Positions 26,139 through 35,091 are shown, numbered from the stretch's first letter. The stretch: DNA of 64,000 bases from Natrinema saccharevitans (GCF_001953745.1 NZ_LWLN01000001.1:3224001-3288000), one strand, 5' to 3'. Program-made: numbers and translations. Notes: a model not told the origin generated them from the sequence alone.

Positions 26139-27068
26139 CTAGTCCCAATATTCTACTTCTAGACCATAGTGTGCTCCAGGAACAGCGGGAACACCGTCTC
26201 CTTCTTCCCCTGCTTCAGTAACATATTCACTAGCTGTCGTCTGACATACTGCTGTGAATTCACTAAATTCAGAAGGATCATGACAATCATACCAGATCCC
26301 AGTTGCAGCACCGTTAGCCAAAACACCGACAAGAGGGCTTAATGCCCACTTACAACTCCTTGCTGCTACTACGGTTGCAATTGCTTGTCTTGGATCCAAA
26401 GAACGTTGTGCACTAACATCAGTTGATGAACTAGATCCTAGGGATTCTGCTTCACTTGATTCAGGCACTGATTTTATGCTCGATAAACTAGAGAGGTCTC
26501 CTTGGACAAGTTCACATAACGAATCAAGGGCTAATGACTCTATTTTATCAGATGCATATCCTGGAAGGCTTGGCAATCCTGTATCTACTGCAAGGCCCCA
26601 TGTGTAATCTTGCTCAAATTGGGCTGCAGGACAATCTCCTTGGATATCTGTCCAGAATTCATATCCCGGATTCCATACATCGTCCCAATCAGGTAGATCA
26701 ATCTGTGGCTCAACTGAACCCTCTTTTTCAATCTTATTTTTCAATGAATCATCTTCCGAAACAGAAACTCGATTCTCATTCGCCTTTTTTACGTTGAGTT
26801 GCCCTTTCAAATTGGTTTCCGAGTTTCCACTATTGATCTCTATGATAAAATCCTGGCCATCGCTATAATGCACTATTCTCTTGTTTTCATCAGAGTACAA
26901 TATCTCTGTTTTAGACGATTTTCTGTCGTTATTTGTCCGGGTTGATTCTGATGCTGTACTAGTGCCCATGAGTCCAGTTGTCCCCACTGTTGCGAGAGCA
27001 CCCATTTGGAGGATCCGTCTTCGGTTAGTACAGCGATTATCGCTATCTCTCTTTTGCGTCATATTCAT
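26139..27068 (-). CDS. Tat-exported protein of unknown function in an AT-rich islet
   Basis: About 309 aa. The start at 27068 is favoured because a TATATA box lies 25 bases upstream; Met codons at 27080, 27077 and 27062 are alternatives. A Tat signal is clear: NRRRILQMGALATVGTTGLM followed by GTSTASES. The mature protein is Ser/Glu-rich. The C-terminal half has five cysteines, including a Cys-flanked, Gly/Ala-rich hydrophobic segment (SCKWALSPLVGVLANGAATG, then IWYDCHDPSEF). That arrangement recalls the cysteine-rich hydrophobic peptides released from halocin C8-type precursors, but there is no direct sequence match. The gene is much more AT-rich than its flanks, pointing to recent acquisition. 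Confidence 0.65.
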   Translation of the reverse strand: MNMTQKRDSDNRCTNRRRILQMGALATVGTTGLMGTSTASESTRTNNDRKSSKTEILYSDENKRIVHYSDGQDFIIEINSGNSETNLKGQLNVKKANENRVSVSEDDSLKNKIEKEGSVEPQIDLPDWDDVWNPGYEFWTDIQGDCPAAQFEQDYTWGLAVDTGLPSLPGYASDKIESLALDSLCELVQGDLSSLSSIKSVPESSEAESLGSSSSTDVSAQRSLDPRQAIATVVAARSCKWALSPLVGVLANGAATGIWYDCHDPSEFSEFTAVCQTTASEYVTEAGEEGDGVPAVPGAHYGLEVEYWD

Positions 27069-27080
27069 CCATAACATCAT

Positions 27081-27389
27081 AACAATCTAATATATACTTT
27101 TATATTCTAATAGAACTAATAGTTTATTAAGAACTAATTAAATACTATACTTACCAATCGCATTGACGGGTTTTGTTGGAGAAGTCTCATACCGTATTCC
27201 GAGAGATGGTAATTCGTGGAATTATACAAATGAAATCTAGTTTAAATTTTTTATTGCAATCTAAAATTAATTTTGCTCCTCTGTGACAGGAATATTGCTG
27301 TTTAAGTATAGTGAAGAATCTTTGAATTGCTGCTCTCTGTTATAGGATAATCACCTCTGTGCGATCAGAAAACGAAGTAGGTTGAACGT
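27081..27389. other. AT-rich intergenic region
   Basis: A 309-bp AT-rich spacer. It contains the TATATA promoter element of the Tat-exported gene (27091-27096) and several A/T runs (e.g. ttttttattgcaatc around 27245). I see no coding frame with haloarchaeal codon use, no tRNA-like cloverleaf and no clear inverted repeats. It ends abruptly in normal-composition sequence at about 27390. Confidence 0.5.
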
Positions 27390-28112
27390 TCAGTTCGTCG
27401 TCGACCGCGAATTATCGCCGTTTTCCGGCGGCGGCTCCGCGCCCTCGATGGCCTCGGCCGCGTCGGTGTCTTTCTCGACTTCGACGTGCCAGCGGTCGAT
27501 TTCGTCCTCGTACTCGGCGAGTCGTTCCGAGACGGCTTCCTTGAGGTCGTCGTCGTTGACGTTGACCTCGAAGACGAACCGCTCGCCGTTCCCGCCGTTG
27601 CGCGTCGACTGCTGGACGTTGGCGCTGACGAGTTCGTTGTCGAAGTAGTAGGGCGCGAGCTGGGTCATCACGTTCTGGTAGACCGTGTCCTCGACCCGAC
27701 GCAGGGCCTTGCGGCTCGCGGAGTCGGCCGCGCGCGCGACGTAGTCGATCGACTCCTTCCAGTTGTCGACCGCGGCCCCGGCGTCGTCGTCCTCGAGGCT
27801 CTCGTAGGACTCCGAGAGCTTCTCGCCGGCGGTCTTGATGTCCTCGTCGGGCTCTTTGCCGGCCTTTTCTCCTTTGCCTTCCTCGACGCTGGCCTGGTCG
27901 GCGGTCTTTTCACTGACGTCCGAATCGAGGGTTTCGTGGGCTTTGGGTCGCCACTCGTCCCATTCCTCGAAGGCGCGTGCGAAGCGCGCGCCCCACTCCT
28001 GGTCGGGATCGTGGACGTCGACGTCGCGGAGCGCGCGCGTGATGCGCTCCCCGTGTTCGACGATATCGCCCCAGTCACCGCGGACTTTGAACCCCGAGAT
28101 GCTCTCTTCCAT
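27390..28112 (-). CDS. Haloarchaeal DUF5828-like acidic coiled protein
   Basis: A 240-aa acidic, mostly helical protein starting MEESISGFKVRGDWGDIVEH at 28112. The N-terminal 60 residues (GERITRALRDVDVHDPDQEW) and the conserved middle (YVARAADSASRKALRRVEDT VYQ-type helix) are what I recall of a haloarchaea-specific family, DUF5828; the name is from memory. A beta-rich segment follows (STRNGGNGERFVFEVNVNDD), then a terminal helix. There are no membrane segments. Molecular function is unknown. The gene is monocistronic by layout. Confidence 0.65.
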   Translation of the reverse strand: MEESISGFKVRGDWGDIVEHGERITRALRDVDVHDPDQEWGARFARAFEEWDEWRPKAHETLDSDVSEKTADQASVEEGKGEKAGKEPDEDIKTAGEKLSESYESLEDDDAGAAVDNWKESIDYVARAADSASRKALRRVEDTVYQNVMTQLAPYYFDNELVSANVQQSTRNGGNGERFVFEVNVNDDDLKEAVSERLAEYEDEIDRWHVEVEKDTDAAEAIEGAEPPPENGDNSRSTTN

Positions 28113-28192
28113 TCGGCTGGCCGAGTGGTAGCGTGCGGACAGGCATAAACTTCTCTGCCGTCGTCCGCTTGCGTCGGCCACTGCGGGTCGGA

Positions 28193-28834
28193 CTACCGCT
28201 GGCCGCCGGTCTGTTGGCCGCCCATCGACTGTCGTCCCGTTCGTCGACCGCCTGCTCCCATCTGCCCGCCGGACTGTTGGGTTCCTCGTGTCGCCATCTC
28301 CTGGCTGCCGACCATCTCGAGCAGGGTCGTACAGGAATCCATCGTCCGATCGATCGCCGAAATCGTCTCGGCGACGTGGGGATGCTGTTGGTGCTGCTGG
28401 AGTTCCGGCAAGCTCTCCCGGGCGATTCGGATGAACGTGTCCGCGACCTCGGGACCGAACATCGAGTCGCGGGCGATCAGTTTCTCGTTGAACGCCGCCA
28501 GTTCCGCGATGTCGCGACAGATGGCCGCACACGTCGCGAGCTGTGGTCCCTCCGAGGCACACGTCTTCGCACACCAGTCGGCGACGTGGGACAGGTCGGT
28601 GAAGTCCTCGAGCGCGATCCGCAGTTCGTTCGTGAGGTGATCCTCGAACGATCGCTGTCCCCGTCCGCCCGTGTCCTGGCCGCCGCTCATCGGCTGCTGA
28701 CCGCCCGTCTGCTGGCCACCCGTCGGCTGTTGGCCGCTCATCCGTTGGTTGCCCGTTCCCTGCGTTCCGCCTCGGCTCGTCGGTTGCTGTCCCGTCGGTC
28801 CCTGTCGCGGCTGCTGGTGGTGTTGGTGACTCAT
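28193..28834 (-). CDS. Cysteine-containing four-helix protein (DUF326/Csp-like) with Gln/Gly-rich tails
   Basis: A 213-aa protein starting MSHQHHQQPRQGPTG at 28834. The core (about residues 60-170) resembles the DUF326 and copper-storage Csp four-helix family: LSHVADWCAKTCASEGPQLA, TCAAICRDIAELAAFNEKLI, then RESLPELQQHQQHPHVAETI and MDSCTTLLEMVG. Only five cysteines remain compared with the many in true copper-storage proteins. The core is flanked by low-complexity Gln/Gly/Thr repeats on both sides (QQPTGGQQTGGQQPM; QMGAGGRRTGRQS), unusual in an otherwise Asp/Glu-rich proteome. Metal binding is likely but unproven. Confidence 0.75.
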   Translation of the reverse strand: MSHQHHQQPRQGPTGQQPTSRGGTQGTGNQRMSGQQPTGGQQTGGQQPMSGGQDTGGRGQRSFEDHLTNELRIALEDFTDLSHVADWCAKTCASEGPQLATCAAICRDIAELAAFNEKLIARDSMFGPEVADTFIRIARESLPELQQHQQHPHVAETISAIDRTMDSCTTLLEMVGSQEMATRGTQQSGGQMGAGGRRTGRQSMGGQQTGGQR

Positions 28835-29112
28835 TGGAACTCCTCGCCCGTGATCGGGCACTCGAGGCTACGCCGATCGACCGATTAAACCGGAGCCACC
28901 GTTACGACCGTTTCGGCCGAGCGACGGCCGGTTTCGGGAGTCGCATCGACCGTCCGAATTCCGGACGGAGTGTGGCTCACGGCGCAGTAAAACCGTGTTA
29001 GCGGTCACAATTCGACCTTTCTCACGGCGCGACGGTCTCGAGACGGTATCGCGTCGCACGGTCGTCGCCGCTGATCGACACTGTGAACTACCCGGCGAGT
29101 GGCCATACGGGT

Positions 29113-29790
29113 ATGCCGATCGAAGACCGGGACAACGCCTATCTCATCACCCACGCACTGGCCAAGGACACGCTGAGTCGGATCCGCGACGTCGAGACCG
29201 AGCAGGTCAGCTTCCGGAAGGGACTGGTCAAACTCGGTCGGATCTGCGGCTACGAGATCATCGACGGCCGCATGGAGACCGAGTACGTCGAGATCGAGAC
29301 GCCCTTAGAGCAGACGATGGGCGAACGCGTCCGCGGGCTCGACGACGTCGTGATCATCAACGTCTTGCGCGCGGCGACGCCGTTCGTCGAAGGGCTGCTG
29401 AAGGCGTTCCCGCGAGCGCGACAGGGCGTCATCAGCGCGAGCCGCGACGAGGAGGCCGGCCGCGAGGAGGACGGCTCGTTCCCCATTACGGTCGACTACG
29501 TGAAACTGCCCGAGATCACCGAGGACGACACGGTCATCATCGCCGACCCGATGCTCGCGACCGGGAGTACGATGTGTACCGTCCTCGATCACGTCGTCGA
29601 GAACGCGGTGCAGCCGGAGAACCTCATCGTCCTCTCGGCGGTGTCGGCACCGGAGGGACTGCTCCGTGTCGACGAGGAGTTCGACGAGGCCGACCTGCTG
29701 ACGGTCTCGATCGACGACCGGCTCGACGACAACGGCTTTATCGTCCCCGGACTGGGCGACGCCGGCGACCGCGCGTTCCGCACGACCTGA
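29113..29790 (+). CDS. upp: Uracil phosphoribosyltransferase
   Basis: A 225-aa PRTase that salvages uracil to UMP with PRPP. The PRPP loop is [20 protein letters not shown], and the uracil-binding C-terminus is [20 protein letters not shown], the diagnostic '[12 protein letters not shown]' of Upp. The start [19 protein letters not shown] at 29113 is preferred; a Met 10 codons earlier would add non-conserved residues. Length is normal. Confidence 0.95.
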   Translation: MPIEDRDNAYLITHALAKDTLSRIRDVETEQVSFRKGLVKLGRICGYEIIDGRMETEYVEIETPLEQTMGERVRGLDDVVIINVLRAATPFVEGLLKAFPRARQGVISASRDEEAGREEDGSFPITVDYVKLPEITEDDTVIIADPMLATGSTMCTVLDHVVENAVQPENLIVLSAVSAPEGLLRVDEEFDEADLLTVSIDDRLDDNGFIVPGLGDAGDRAFRTT

Positions 29791-29849
29791 TACGGTTTGC
29801 CGTCCCGATGTCCCGGTGGGACCGCAGGGCGGTCGCGGTCCCACCGGCA

Positions 29850-30058
29850 ATGACGGACAGTCGACCGTACGAACTCGCGCTCGAGCGATCGCCGAACGAA
29901 CGGGTGGCGACGGACGCTTTCGGACCGCTTCGAATCGACCCACGGAGTACAGCGTCGTCGATCCGGACGACCTCGAGTACGCCGACGACCGGGCGTCCGT
30001 CGTGGCGATCGGTGTGCCGTCGGTCGACGCCGTCGCGCTCCCCCAACCCGAGACGTAA
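29850..30058 (+). pseudogene. Small gene broken by a single-base shift
   Basis: From ATG 29850 one frame reads MTDSRPYELALERSPNERVA TDAFGPLRIDP, with good haloarchaeal codon use. At about 29938-29942 the coding signal continues only in another frame, as PTEYSVVDPDDLEYADDRAS VVAIGVPSVDAVALPQPET and a TAA stop at 30056-30058. Restoring one base joins them into one plausible 69-residue protein (...GPLRIDPTEYSVVD...). No family is recognised. It follows upp by 59 bases on the same strand. The break could be a real mutation or a sequencing error. Confidence 0.55.
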
Positions 30059-30068
30059 GCCCGACCCC

Positions 30069-30272
30069 CTATCGTTCTCCGTCGTCGGTGTCGATTCCCA
30101 GCACTGCGTTGACCGGACACCGTCGGATGACCGCGGTCGCGAGCAGGTCGCTCCCGGCGATGAACGCGAGAGAACCCAGAGTCCGGTCCCGGTTCCGGTA
30201 GCCGACCACCAGCAAGGTCACCGCCAGCACCGTCCGGCCGATGCGATCGAGACCGCCGACGTTTCGCTCCAT
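30069..30272 (-). CDS. YgaP-like small membrane protein (DUF2892)
   Basis: A 67-aa protein, MERNVGGLDRIGRTVLAVTL followed by LVVGYRNRDRTLGSLAFIAG and RRCPVNAVLGIDT. The 'N.G..DR..R' start, two helices and 'R.CP....LG' end are the signature of the DUF2892/YgaP transmembrane domain, here without a rhodanese domain. Function is not established; some relatives are tied to sulfur handling. The start is fixed by the conserved MERNVG. Confidence 0.85.
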   Translation of the reverse strand: MERNVGGLDRIGRTVLAVTLLVVGYRNRDRTLGSLAFIAGSDLLATAVIRRCPVNAVLGIDTDDGER

Positions 30273-30463
30273 AGCGGGGATACGATTGCGAGTCGGGTAT
30301 AGCTTTCCCGCGACCTCCCTCGTTTCCGGTCGAGCCCCGCCACCGTCGGGCGGTCCCTCGGCAGGTCGGTCCAGTGGAACCGCCCGACAGAGCGGGGCCT
30401 CGCGACGCCGTGGTCCCTCACCATTCCCTTGCATTTTTAACACGAACGATCGTACGATCCGCC

Positions 30464-31315
30464 ATGACCTATCGCTCGCTCGAGGCCACCGAGTCGCCGG
30501 ACGTCCGCTTCCGTCTCGCGTTCGGGGCCTACGTCGGCCTGCTGGTCGCCGGCGTCGCCGCGGTCGTCGTCGTCGCGTTCGCGGACCCGACCGCGACGGC
30601 GCTGCTCGGAACGGCCGTCGCGGCGTTTCTCGGCGGCTGTCTCGCGGGCGTCGGCCTCGCGAGTCGGGTCCGCGGACTGGCGGTCCGGCTCGGCCGAACG
30701 TGGGGTCGTCGAGCAACGCTCGTCCTGTTGCCGGTCCCCTTCGGGCTCGCGGCCGCCGCATCGCTGGTGACGCCGCTCGAGTCGCCGGTCGGCGTCGTGG
30801 CGCTCGCGGCGGCGGTCGCCGTCGCCGTCGCGGGCTCGGTCCTCCGCTGGCTGGCCGCGACCCGCTCCGCCGACGCGCTCACGCCCGGGGACCCCACCGC
30901 CGCGTGGCGGTGGGAGTCGCCGAGTCGCCCCAGGCTGGACGCCCTCCTCCTCCTCGCGATGTGGCTCCTGTTGGGGATCGGCGACGGACTCGCCGGGAAC
31001 TGGGCGGGAGCGCTCGTCTGGGCCGGACTGGCGCTCGCGTGGGCGGCCGACGGGCTCGCCGAGGGCCGGTGGCGGCTCGGGTCGATCGGTTCGACGCCCG
31101 AGATCCGTGTCTACGAGAACGGCCTCGTCAAGCGCCGGCCCTACACCCGGGAGTTCGTCCCCTGGGACGACGTCGCTCACGTCCGACTCCGCGAGGACGA
31201 ACTCGTCCTCGATCGGGGGCTCTTCGACGTGCGTTTCGACCGCGACGAACTCCCGGACCTCGAGGCGGTCCGGGCCGAGATCGAGGGGCGGGTTCCGAAC
31301 GGTGCGACGGGATAG
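30464..31315 (+). CDS. Membrane protein with C-terminal PH-like domain
   Basis: A 283-aa protein starting MTYRSLEATESPDVRF at 30464. It has about six hydrophobic helices (AYVGLLVAGVAAVVVVAFAD; LLGTAVAAFLGGCLAGVGLA; VALAAAVAVAVAGSVLRWLA; LLLLAMWLLLGIGDGLAGNW). A soluble 70-residue end follows (EIRVYENGLVKRRPYTREFV PWDDVAHVRL), which looks like a PH-type beta barrel (YENGL...W.D). Haloarchaea have several such membrane-PH proteins of unknown role. Three bases separate its stop from that of the convergent YigZ gene. Confidence 0.65.
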   Translation: MTYRSLEATESPDVRFRLAFGAYVGLLVAGVAAVVVVAFADPTATALLGTAVAAFLGGCLAGVGLASRVRGLAVRLGRTWGRRATLVLLPVPFGLAAAASLVTPLESPVGVVALAAAVAVAVAGSVLRWLAATRSADALTPGDPTAAWRWESPSRPRLDALLLLAMWLLLGIGDGLAGNWAGALVWAGLALAWAADGLAEGRWRLGSIGSTPEIRVYENGLVKRRPYTREFVPWDDVAHVRLREDELVLDRGLFDVRFDRDELPDLEAVRAEIEGRVPNGATG

Positions 31316-31317
31316 GT

Positions 31318-31926
31318 TCACTCGAGGTCGGCTCGGCCGCTCGTCGCGCTTCGGAGCCGATCCCGTAGCGCTTCGCTTTCCGCGAGCGGGACGCGGACGT
31401 CGAAGGTGACCGCGGCCTCGTAGTCGGCGTCGAACTCGTAGCCCTCGCTCTCGAGGATCGAGCGGACGGTCCCCGAGTCGTCGTACTCGACGGTGATCAC
31501 GACTCGCTCGTGGGGCCGCTCCTCTACGACCCCTGCCGCTTCGACGGCCTCCTTCACCGCACGGGAGTAGGCTCGCACGAGGCCGCCGACGCCGAGGTTC
31601 GTGCCGCCGTAATACCGCGTCACGACGACCGCACAGTTCTCGATCTCCCGCTGGGTGAGAACGTTCAGCGCCGGCTTGCCGGCGGAGCCGGAGGGCTCGC
31701 CGTCGTCGCTCGAGTACTCCCGGAGGAACTCGCCGTCGTCGCCGGCCCGGACCCGGTAGGCGGGCACGTTGTGGGTCGCGTCGGCGTACTCCTCGCGGAC
31801 GGTCTCGACGAACGCCTCGGCTGCGTCGACGGACTCCACCGGGCGGACGTGGCCGAGAAACTCCGATCCTTGGACGACGAACTCGGCGGTTGCCGGCTCC
31901 GCGACGGTCCGGTAGGCGTCGCTCAC
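31318..31926 (-). CDS. IMPACT/YigZ family protein
   Basis: A 202-aa protein. The GTG at 31926 (VSDAYRTVAEPATAEF) is preferred to a GTG five codons earlier because GGAGGGG, a strong Shine-Dalgarno match, lies a few bases upstream of it. Conserved features of UPF0029/YigZ are present: EYSSDDGEPSGSAGKPALN and the VTRYYGGTNLGVGGLVRAYS signature, followed by a C-terminal DUF1949-like ferredoxin-fold domain. Eukaryotic relatives (IMPACT) regulate Gcn2 kinase; the archaeal role is unknown. Confidence 0.9.
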   Translation of the reverse strand: MSDAYRTVAEPATAEFVVQGSEFLGHVRPVESVDAAEAFVETVREEYADATHNVPAYRVRAGDDGEFLREYSSDDGEPSGSAGKPALNVLTQREIENCAVVVTRYYGGTNLGVGGLVRAYSRAVKEAVEAAGVVEERPHERVVITVEYDDSGTVRSILESEGYEFDADYEAAVTFDVRVPLAESEALRDRLRSATSGRADLE

Positions 31927-32135
31927 GGGCGTCCCCTCCACGATCGAGGCCGGACGCGTGCCATATTCGCCGGTAGACCGGCCGGAGAAAAGAGCCCGTC
32001 GGTCGGCGCTTCTCGGGCCCGCGACGACCGGCTTGCGGGCGTTCCCACGGGATCCGCGCCGGCGGTTCGTCGCTTCTCACGGGGTATGTCGCTGCGTCCC
32101 ATACCCTATTATCCCCCCACTCCCTATGTGGACAC

Positions 32136-32558
32136 ATGGACGGCGATGCAATCGATTCCGACCTCGCGGACGAGATCCACAGCGTCTGCCGAACGACGGT
32201 CGGCGACGAACTCCGCAGTATCACCTACTTCACCGAGGACGACGTCGAACAGCTGTATCTCCGCTCGGACCTGGAGCGGACGGCCGATCTGATCGGCTTC
32301 GCCGAACACGAACGGCTCGGGTTCCACTCCCAGTCGGCCTACCGGAACACCCAACTCGGCGAGTACGGGGCGACGATCCGAATGTTCGAGAACGGGTTCC
32401 TCTCGCGAGTCATTCGGGGCCCACACGGCGTCTGGGTGACGACCGACGACATGTCGATCGAGCGCTTCGAGGAACTGACGAGTGCGCTCGCGTCGGTGCT
32501 CGACGAGTACGCCGACGGCGTCGACGCGCTGGTTCCCGACGGGACCGACGCCGCCTGA
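32136..32558 (+). CDS. Conserved haloarchaeal protein, 140 aa (DUF7522-like)
   Basis: A soluble acidic alpha/beta protein: VCRTTVGDELRSITYFTEDD, then VEQLYLRSDLERTADLIGFA and ATIRMFENGFLSRVIRGPHG VWVTTDDMSIERFEELTSA. The LRS-TYF-xx-DD and QLYLRSDLE strings are typical of a haloarchaea-only family I recall as DUF7522, with moderate certainty. The final beta hairpin plus helix resembles a roadblock-like fold, but that is guesswork. The Met at 32136 follows an ordinary promoter region. Confidence 0.65.
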   Translation: MDGDAIDSDLADEIHSVCRTTVGDELRSITYFTEDDVEQLYLRSDLERTADLIGFAEHERLGFHSQSAYRNTQLGEYGATIRMFENGFLSRVIRGPHGVWVTTDDMSIERFEELTSALASVLDEYADGVDALVPDGTDAA

Positions 32559-32562
32559 GCCG

Positions 32563-33066
32563 TTACTGGAGTTCGATCTTCCGGACGAAGGGGAGATCGC
32601 GGATCTCGGTGATCACCTCGCCCGGCAGGTCGCCGTCGGTGATCAGGTAAAGTTTCGGCTCGTCGGTGAACTCGGGGTCCTCGCTGATCGTCTGGCGGAT
32701 CGAGATGCCGTTGTCCGCGAGCGTTCCCGTGACCTCGGCGACGATTCCCTCCTGTTCGGCGTTCTGGACCGCGACCGACAGGACCGTCAGATCCAGCACC
32801 GGGGCGAGGTCCATCAGGCTCGGTACCTGCGAGATGTTCTGGAAGATGCGACGCAGTTCCGGGTCCTCGAGGATGACGTCGGTCGTCGAGTCGACGACCC
32901 GCCGGTCGACGCCGATCTCGCGGGCGATGCCGGTGTTCGGGATCTCGATCCCGCCGGAGACGACCCGGCCGTCGTCGTTGACCGAGAACCCTCGCTCGAG
33001 CAACAGCCTGATGACCGCCTGCTGGCTCGGCGATCCCTCGAACTTCTCCATGATCTCGTCGAACAT
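32563..33066 (-). CDS. HTH plus ACT-domain regulator of amino acid metabolism
   Basis: A 167-aa protein. The N-terminal 90 residues are a helix-turn-helix region (PSQQAVIRLLLERGFSVNDD; IPNTGIAREIGVDRRVVDST). The C-terminal half is an ACT domain (LDLTVLSVAVQNAEQEGIVA; TGTLADNGISIRQTISEDPE; LYLITDGDLPGEVITEIRDL), a ligand-binding fold that often senses amino acids. COG2150-type archaeal proteins with this order are annotated as regulators of amino-acid metabolism. It is convergent with the upstream 140-aa gene, 4 bases apart. Confidence 0.85.
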   Translation of the reverse strand: MFDEIMEKFEGSPSQQAVIRLLLERGFSVNDDGRVVSGGIEIPNTGIAREIGVDRRVVDSTTDVILEDPELRRIFQNISQVPSLMDLAPVLDLTVLSVAVQNAEQEGIVAEVTGTLADNGISIRQTISEDPEFTDEPKLYLITDGDLPGEVITEIRDLPFVRKIELQ

Positions 33067-33199
33067 TCGTTGTCGGCCCTACGGTCGGAACGGTATAATG
33101 CCCGGTGATCGAACCCGTTCGGCCGTTGCTCTCCACTCCGGCGGACCGAGCGGCTCGTCTGACGTGGGCTTTTGTACGTCCCGTTCGATACCGCTCCGT

Positions 33200-33877
33200 A
33201 TGCGCGAACTCCGGAACTGCGACTTCTGTGACGGCGACGCCGCCGGGACGTTCGAGATCGTCCCGCCCGGACTCGAGCCGACCGAGGCCGAACAGCGACG
33301 GGTCGTCCTCTGTCCCGACTGCCGGGAGCGACTCGAAGGGCTGCTCGAGCCGCTGCTCGCGCGGGCTCGCGACGGCGGGGCCGCCGGTGGGGCAGAACCC
33401 AACGCGACCGACGACGAGCGATCCGACGGGGGCAGTTCGGCCGCGATCGCCCCGCCGAGCGCCGACGCGGCCGAGCCCGGCCCCGCCGATGCGGATGGCG
33501 ACTCCGACACCGATACCGCAGACTCGTCGCTCGAGGACGGGATCACGTTCGAACGCGACGAGGGCGGTTCCGACACCGAATCGGCCGTCGATACTGCCGG
33601 CGACGACGGCTCCACCGCGGCCGACGCCGCCGACGCCGCCGACAGCGAACTCGATCGAGGCGACGATCGGGACGGGACCGCGACCGCCCGACCGGCGGCC
33701 TACGCCAAGGTCGTTCGGCTCTTGCGCAACCGCGAGTTCCCCATGGACCGACGCGCCGTCGAGGACCTGGCCGCCGGGGCCTACGACCTCGAGGACCGCG
33801 AGGTCGAGGCGATCGTCGATCACGCGGTCGAAGAGGGGGAGTTCGTCGAGAAGGGAGACACCCTTCGGCGGCCGTGA
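33200..33877 (+). CDS. Zinc-finger / acidic linker / winged-helix protein
   Basis: A 225-aa protein with a modular layout. It has an N-terminal zinc ribbon (NCDFCDG ... LCPDCRERL), a very acidic Ala/Asp/Gly-rich linker of about 110 residues (DADGDSDTDTADSSLEDG), and a C-terminal winged-helix-like segment (YAKVVRLLRNREFPMDRRAV EDLAAGAYDLEDREVEAIVD). The design suggests a nucleic-acid-binding protein, with the linker keeping the domains apart at high salt. The C-terminal part recurs in other haloarchaeal zinc proteins. The partner or target is unknown. It ends flush against the convergent hisB stop. Confidence 0.7.
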   Translation: MRELRNCDFCDGDAAGTFEIVPPGLEPTEAEQRRVVLCPDCRERLEGLLEPLLARARDGGAAGGAEPNATDDERSDGGSSAAIAPPSADAAEPGPADADGDSDTDTADSSLEDGITFERDEGGSDTESAVDTAGDDGSTAADAADAADSELDRGDDRDGTATARPAAYAKVVRLLRNREFPMDRRAVEDLAAGAYDLEDREVEAIVDHAVEEGEFVEKGDTLRRP

Positions 33878-34465
33878 CTAGAGCGTCCCCTTCGTGCTTG
33901 GCGTCCCCTCCCGGCGCTCGTCGATTCGGGTCGCGTCGTCGAGCGTCCGCGCCAGCGCTTTGAACAGCGCCTCGACCTCGTGGTGGGCGTTCTCGCCGTC
34001 GACCTCGAGATGGAGCGTCAGGCCGCCGTTCATCGCCAGCGACTCCCCGAAGTGACGGGCCATGTCGCTGGTGAACCCGCCGATCGACGCCTGGGAAAAC
34101 GCCCCGTCGAAGTAAAACCGCGGGCGGCCGCTGACGTCGATGACGGCCCCCGCGACGGCCTCGTCCAGCGGGACGCGTCGGTCGGCGTACCGGACGATTC
34201 CCGATCGATCGCCAAGCGCCGCGTCGAACGCCTCGCCGAGGACGATCGCGACGTCCTCGACCGTGTGGTGGTCGTCGATCTCGAGGTCGCCGTCGCAGTC
34301 GACCTCGAGGTCGAACAGGCCGTGTTTCGCGAACGACGTCAGCATGTGATCGAAGAAGCCGATGCCGGTGTCGACCGCGGCCGTCCCGCTCCCGTCGATC
34401 TCGAGGGAACACTCGATCGACGTCTCGGCCGTCTCGCGCGTGACCGTTGCCGTTCGCTCGCTCAT
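33878..34465 (-). CDS. hisB: Imidazoleglycerol-phosphate dehydratase
   Basis: A 195-aa enzyme of histidine synthesis that dehydrates imidazole-glycerol phosphate. The Mn-binding motifs of HisB are present: [35 protein letters not shown] and [19 protein letters not shown]. The Met at 34465 ([19 protein letters not shown]) is preferred over a start nine codons earlier because the family begins there. It is the monofunctional archaeal form without the phosphatase domain. hisA lies 2.5 kb away. Confidence 0.95.
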   Translation of the reverse strand: MSERTATVTRETAETSIECSLEIDGSGTAAVDTGIGFFDHMLTSFAKHGLFDLEVDCDGDLEIDDHHTVEDVAIVLGEAFDAALGDRSGIVRYADRRVPLDEAVAGAVIDVSGRPRFYFDGAFSQASIGGFTSDMARHFGESLAMNGGLTLHLEVDGENAHHEVEALFKALARTLDDATRIDERREGTPSTKGTL

Positions 34466-34742
34466 GTCCAACGCATGCCGCCCCCGATACAAGGCGGTTC
34501 CGCTCGTCGGTGTCCGTGTCGTGGCGACGTCCGAATCGGTCGCCGAACCCGGCGTGATCCGTCTGGACTCACGAAACCGGCTGAGCTACGATAATAAAAC
34601 GTCTAAAAGAATCTGGGGCGGCATAAAACAGTCTTTTACGCGTCGTGCACGGGGGTGAAACGGACCGAAACGACGCCAACCGTCGACCCGTTATATGCAG
34701 CCTGCAGTGAATGTCTCACTCGAGACGAGGTGCCCCGATCCG

Positions 34743-35000
34743 ATGCCAAACCCCTCCCCACTGTCGAACGAATCGCTCGGCCCGTCGAATCCCGAGGCGG
34801 AGCGCGACCGCGGCCGACTCCGCCGGTCGGTCAAACGCCCCGTACAGTTCCTGTCGTTCTGGGGCGCGATCGCGTTACCCTTCATCCATCTGCCGCTTCT
34901 CACGCAGGGGCTGGGTGATCCCCACGTGACGCTGACCTTCCTGGCCCTGCTCGCGATCAACGTCCTCGCGCTCTACGTCGGCCACGGCTACAACCGGTAA
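34743..35000 (+). CDS. Small two-helix membrane protein
   Basis: An 85-aa protein starting MPNPSPLSNESLGPSNPEAE at 34743. It has a charged N-terminus (ERDRGRLRRSVKRPVQ) and two hydrophobic helices (FLSFWGAIALPFIHLPLL; LTFLALLAINVLALYVGHGY). A TATA-like TTATATG near 34690 would place transcription start about 34717, so this Met rather than an earlier one at 34695 is chosen. Function unknown; it lies 91 bases ahead of trkH on the same strand. Confidence 0.65.
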   Translation: MPNPSPLSNESLGPSNPEAERDRGRLRRSVKRPVQFLSFWGAIALPFIHLPLLTQGLGDPHVTLTFLALLAINVLALYVGHGYNR

Positions 35001-35091
35001 GTCCGGCTCGCGCGAGCGATCCCGGAACGGATACCTCGCCGCCCGGTGTCCGAATTGTTATTCCGGTTCGTCCCACATGTCGGCGTGTTCC

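Noticed and set aside
30437-32224. 595-codon minus-strand frame across two genes
   Set aside because: Arg/Pro/Gly-rich shadow of the PH-like membrane gene and part of the YigZ gene; no domains.
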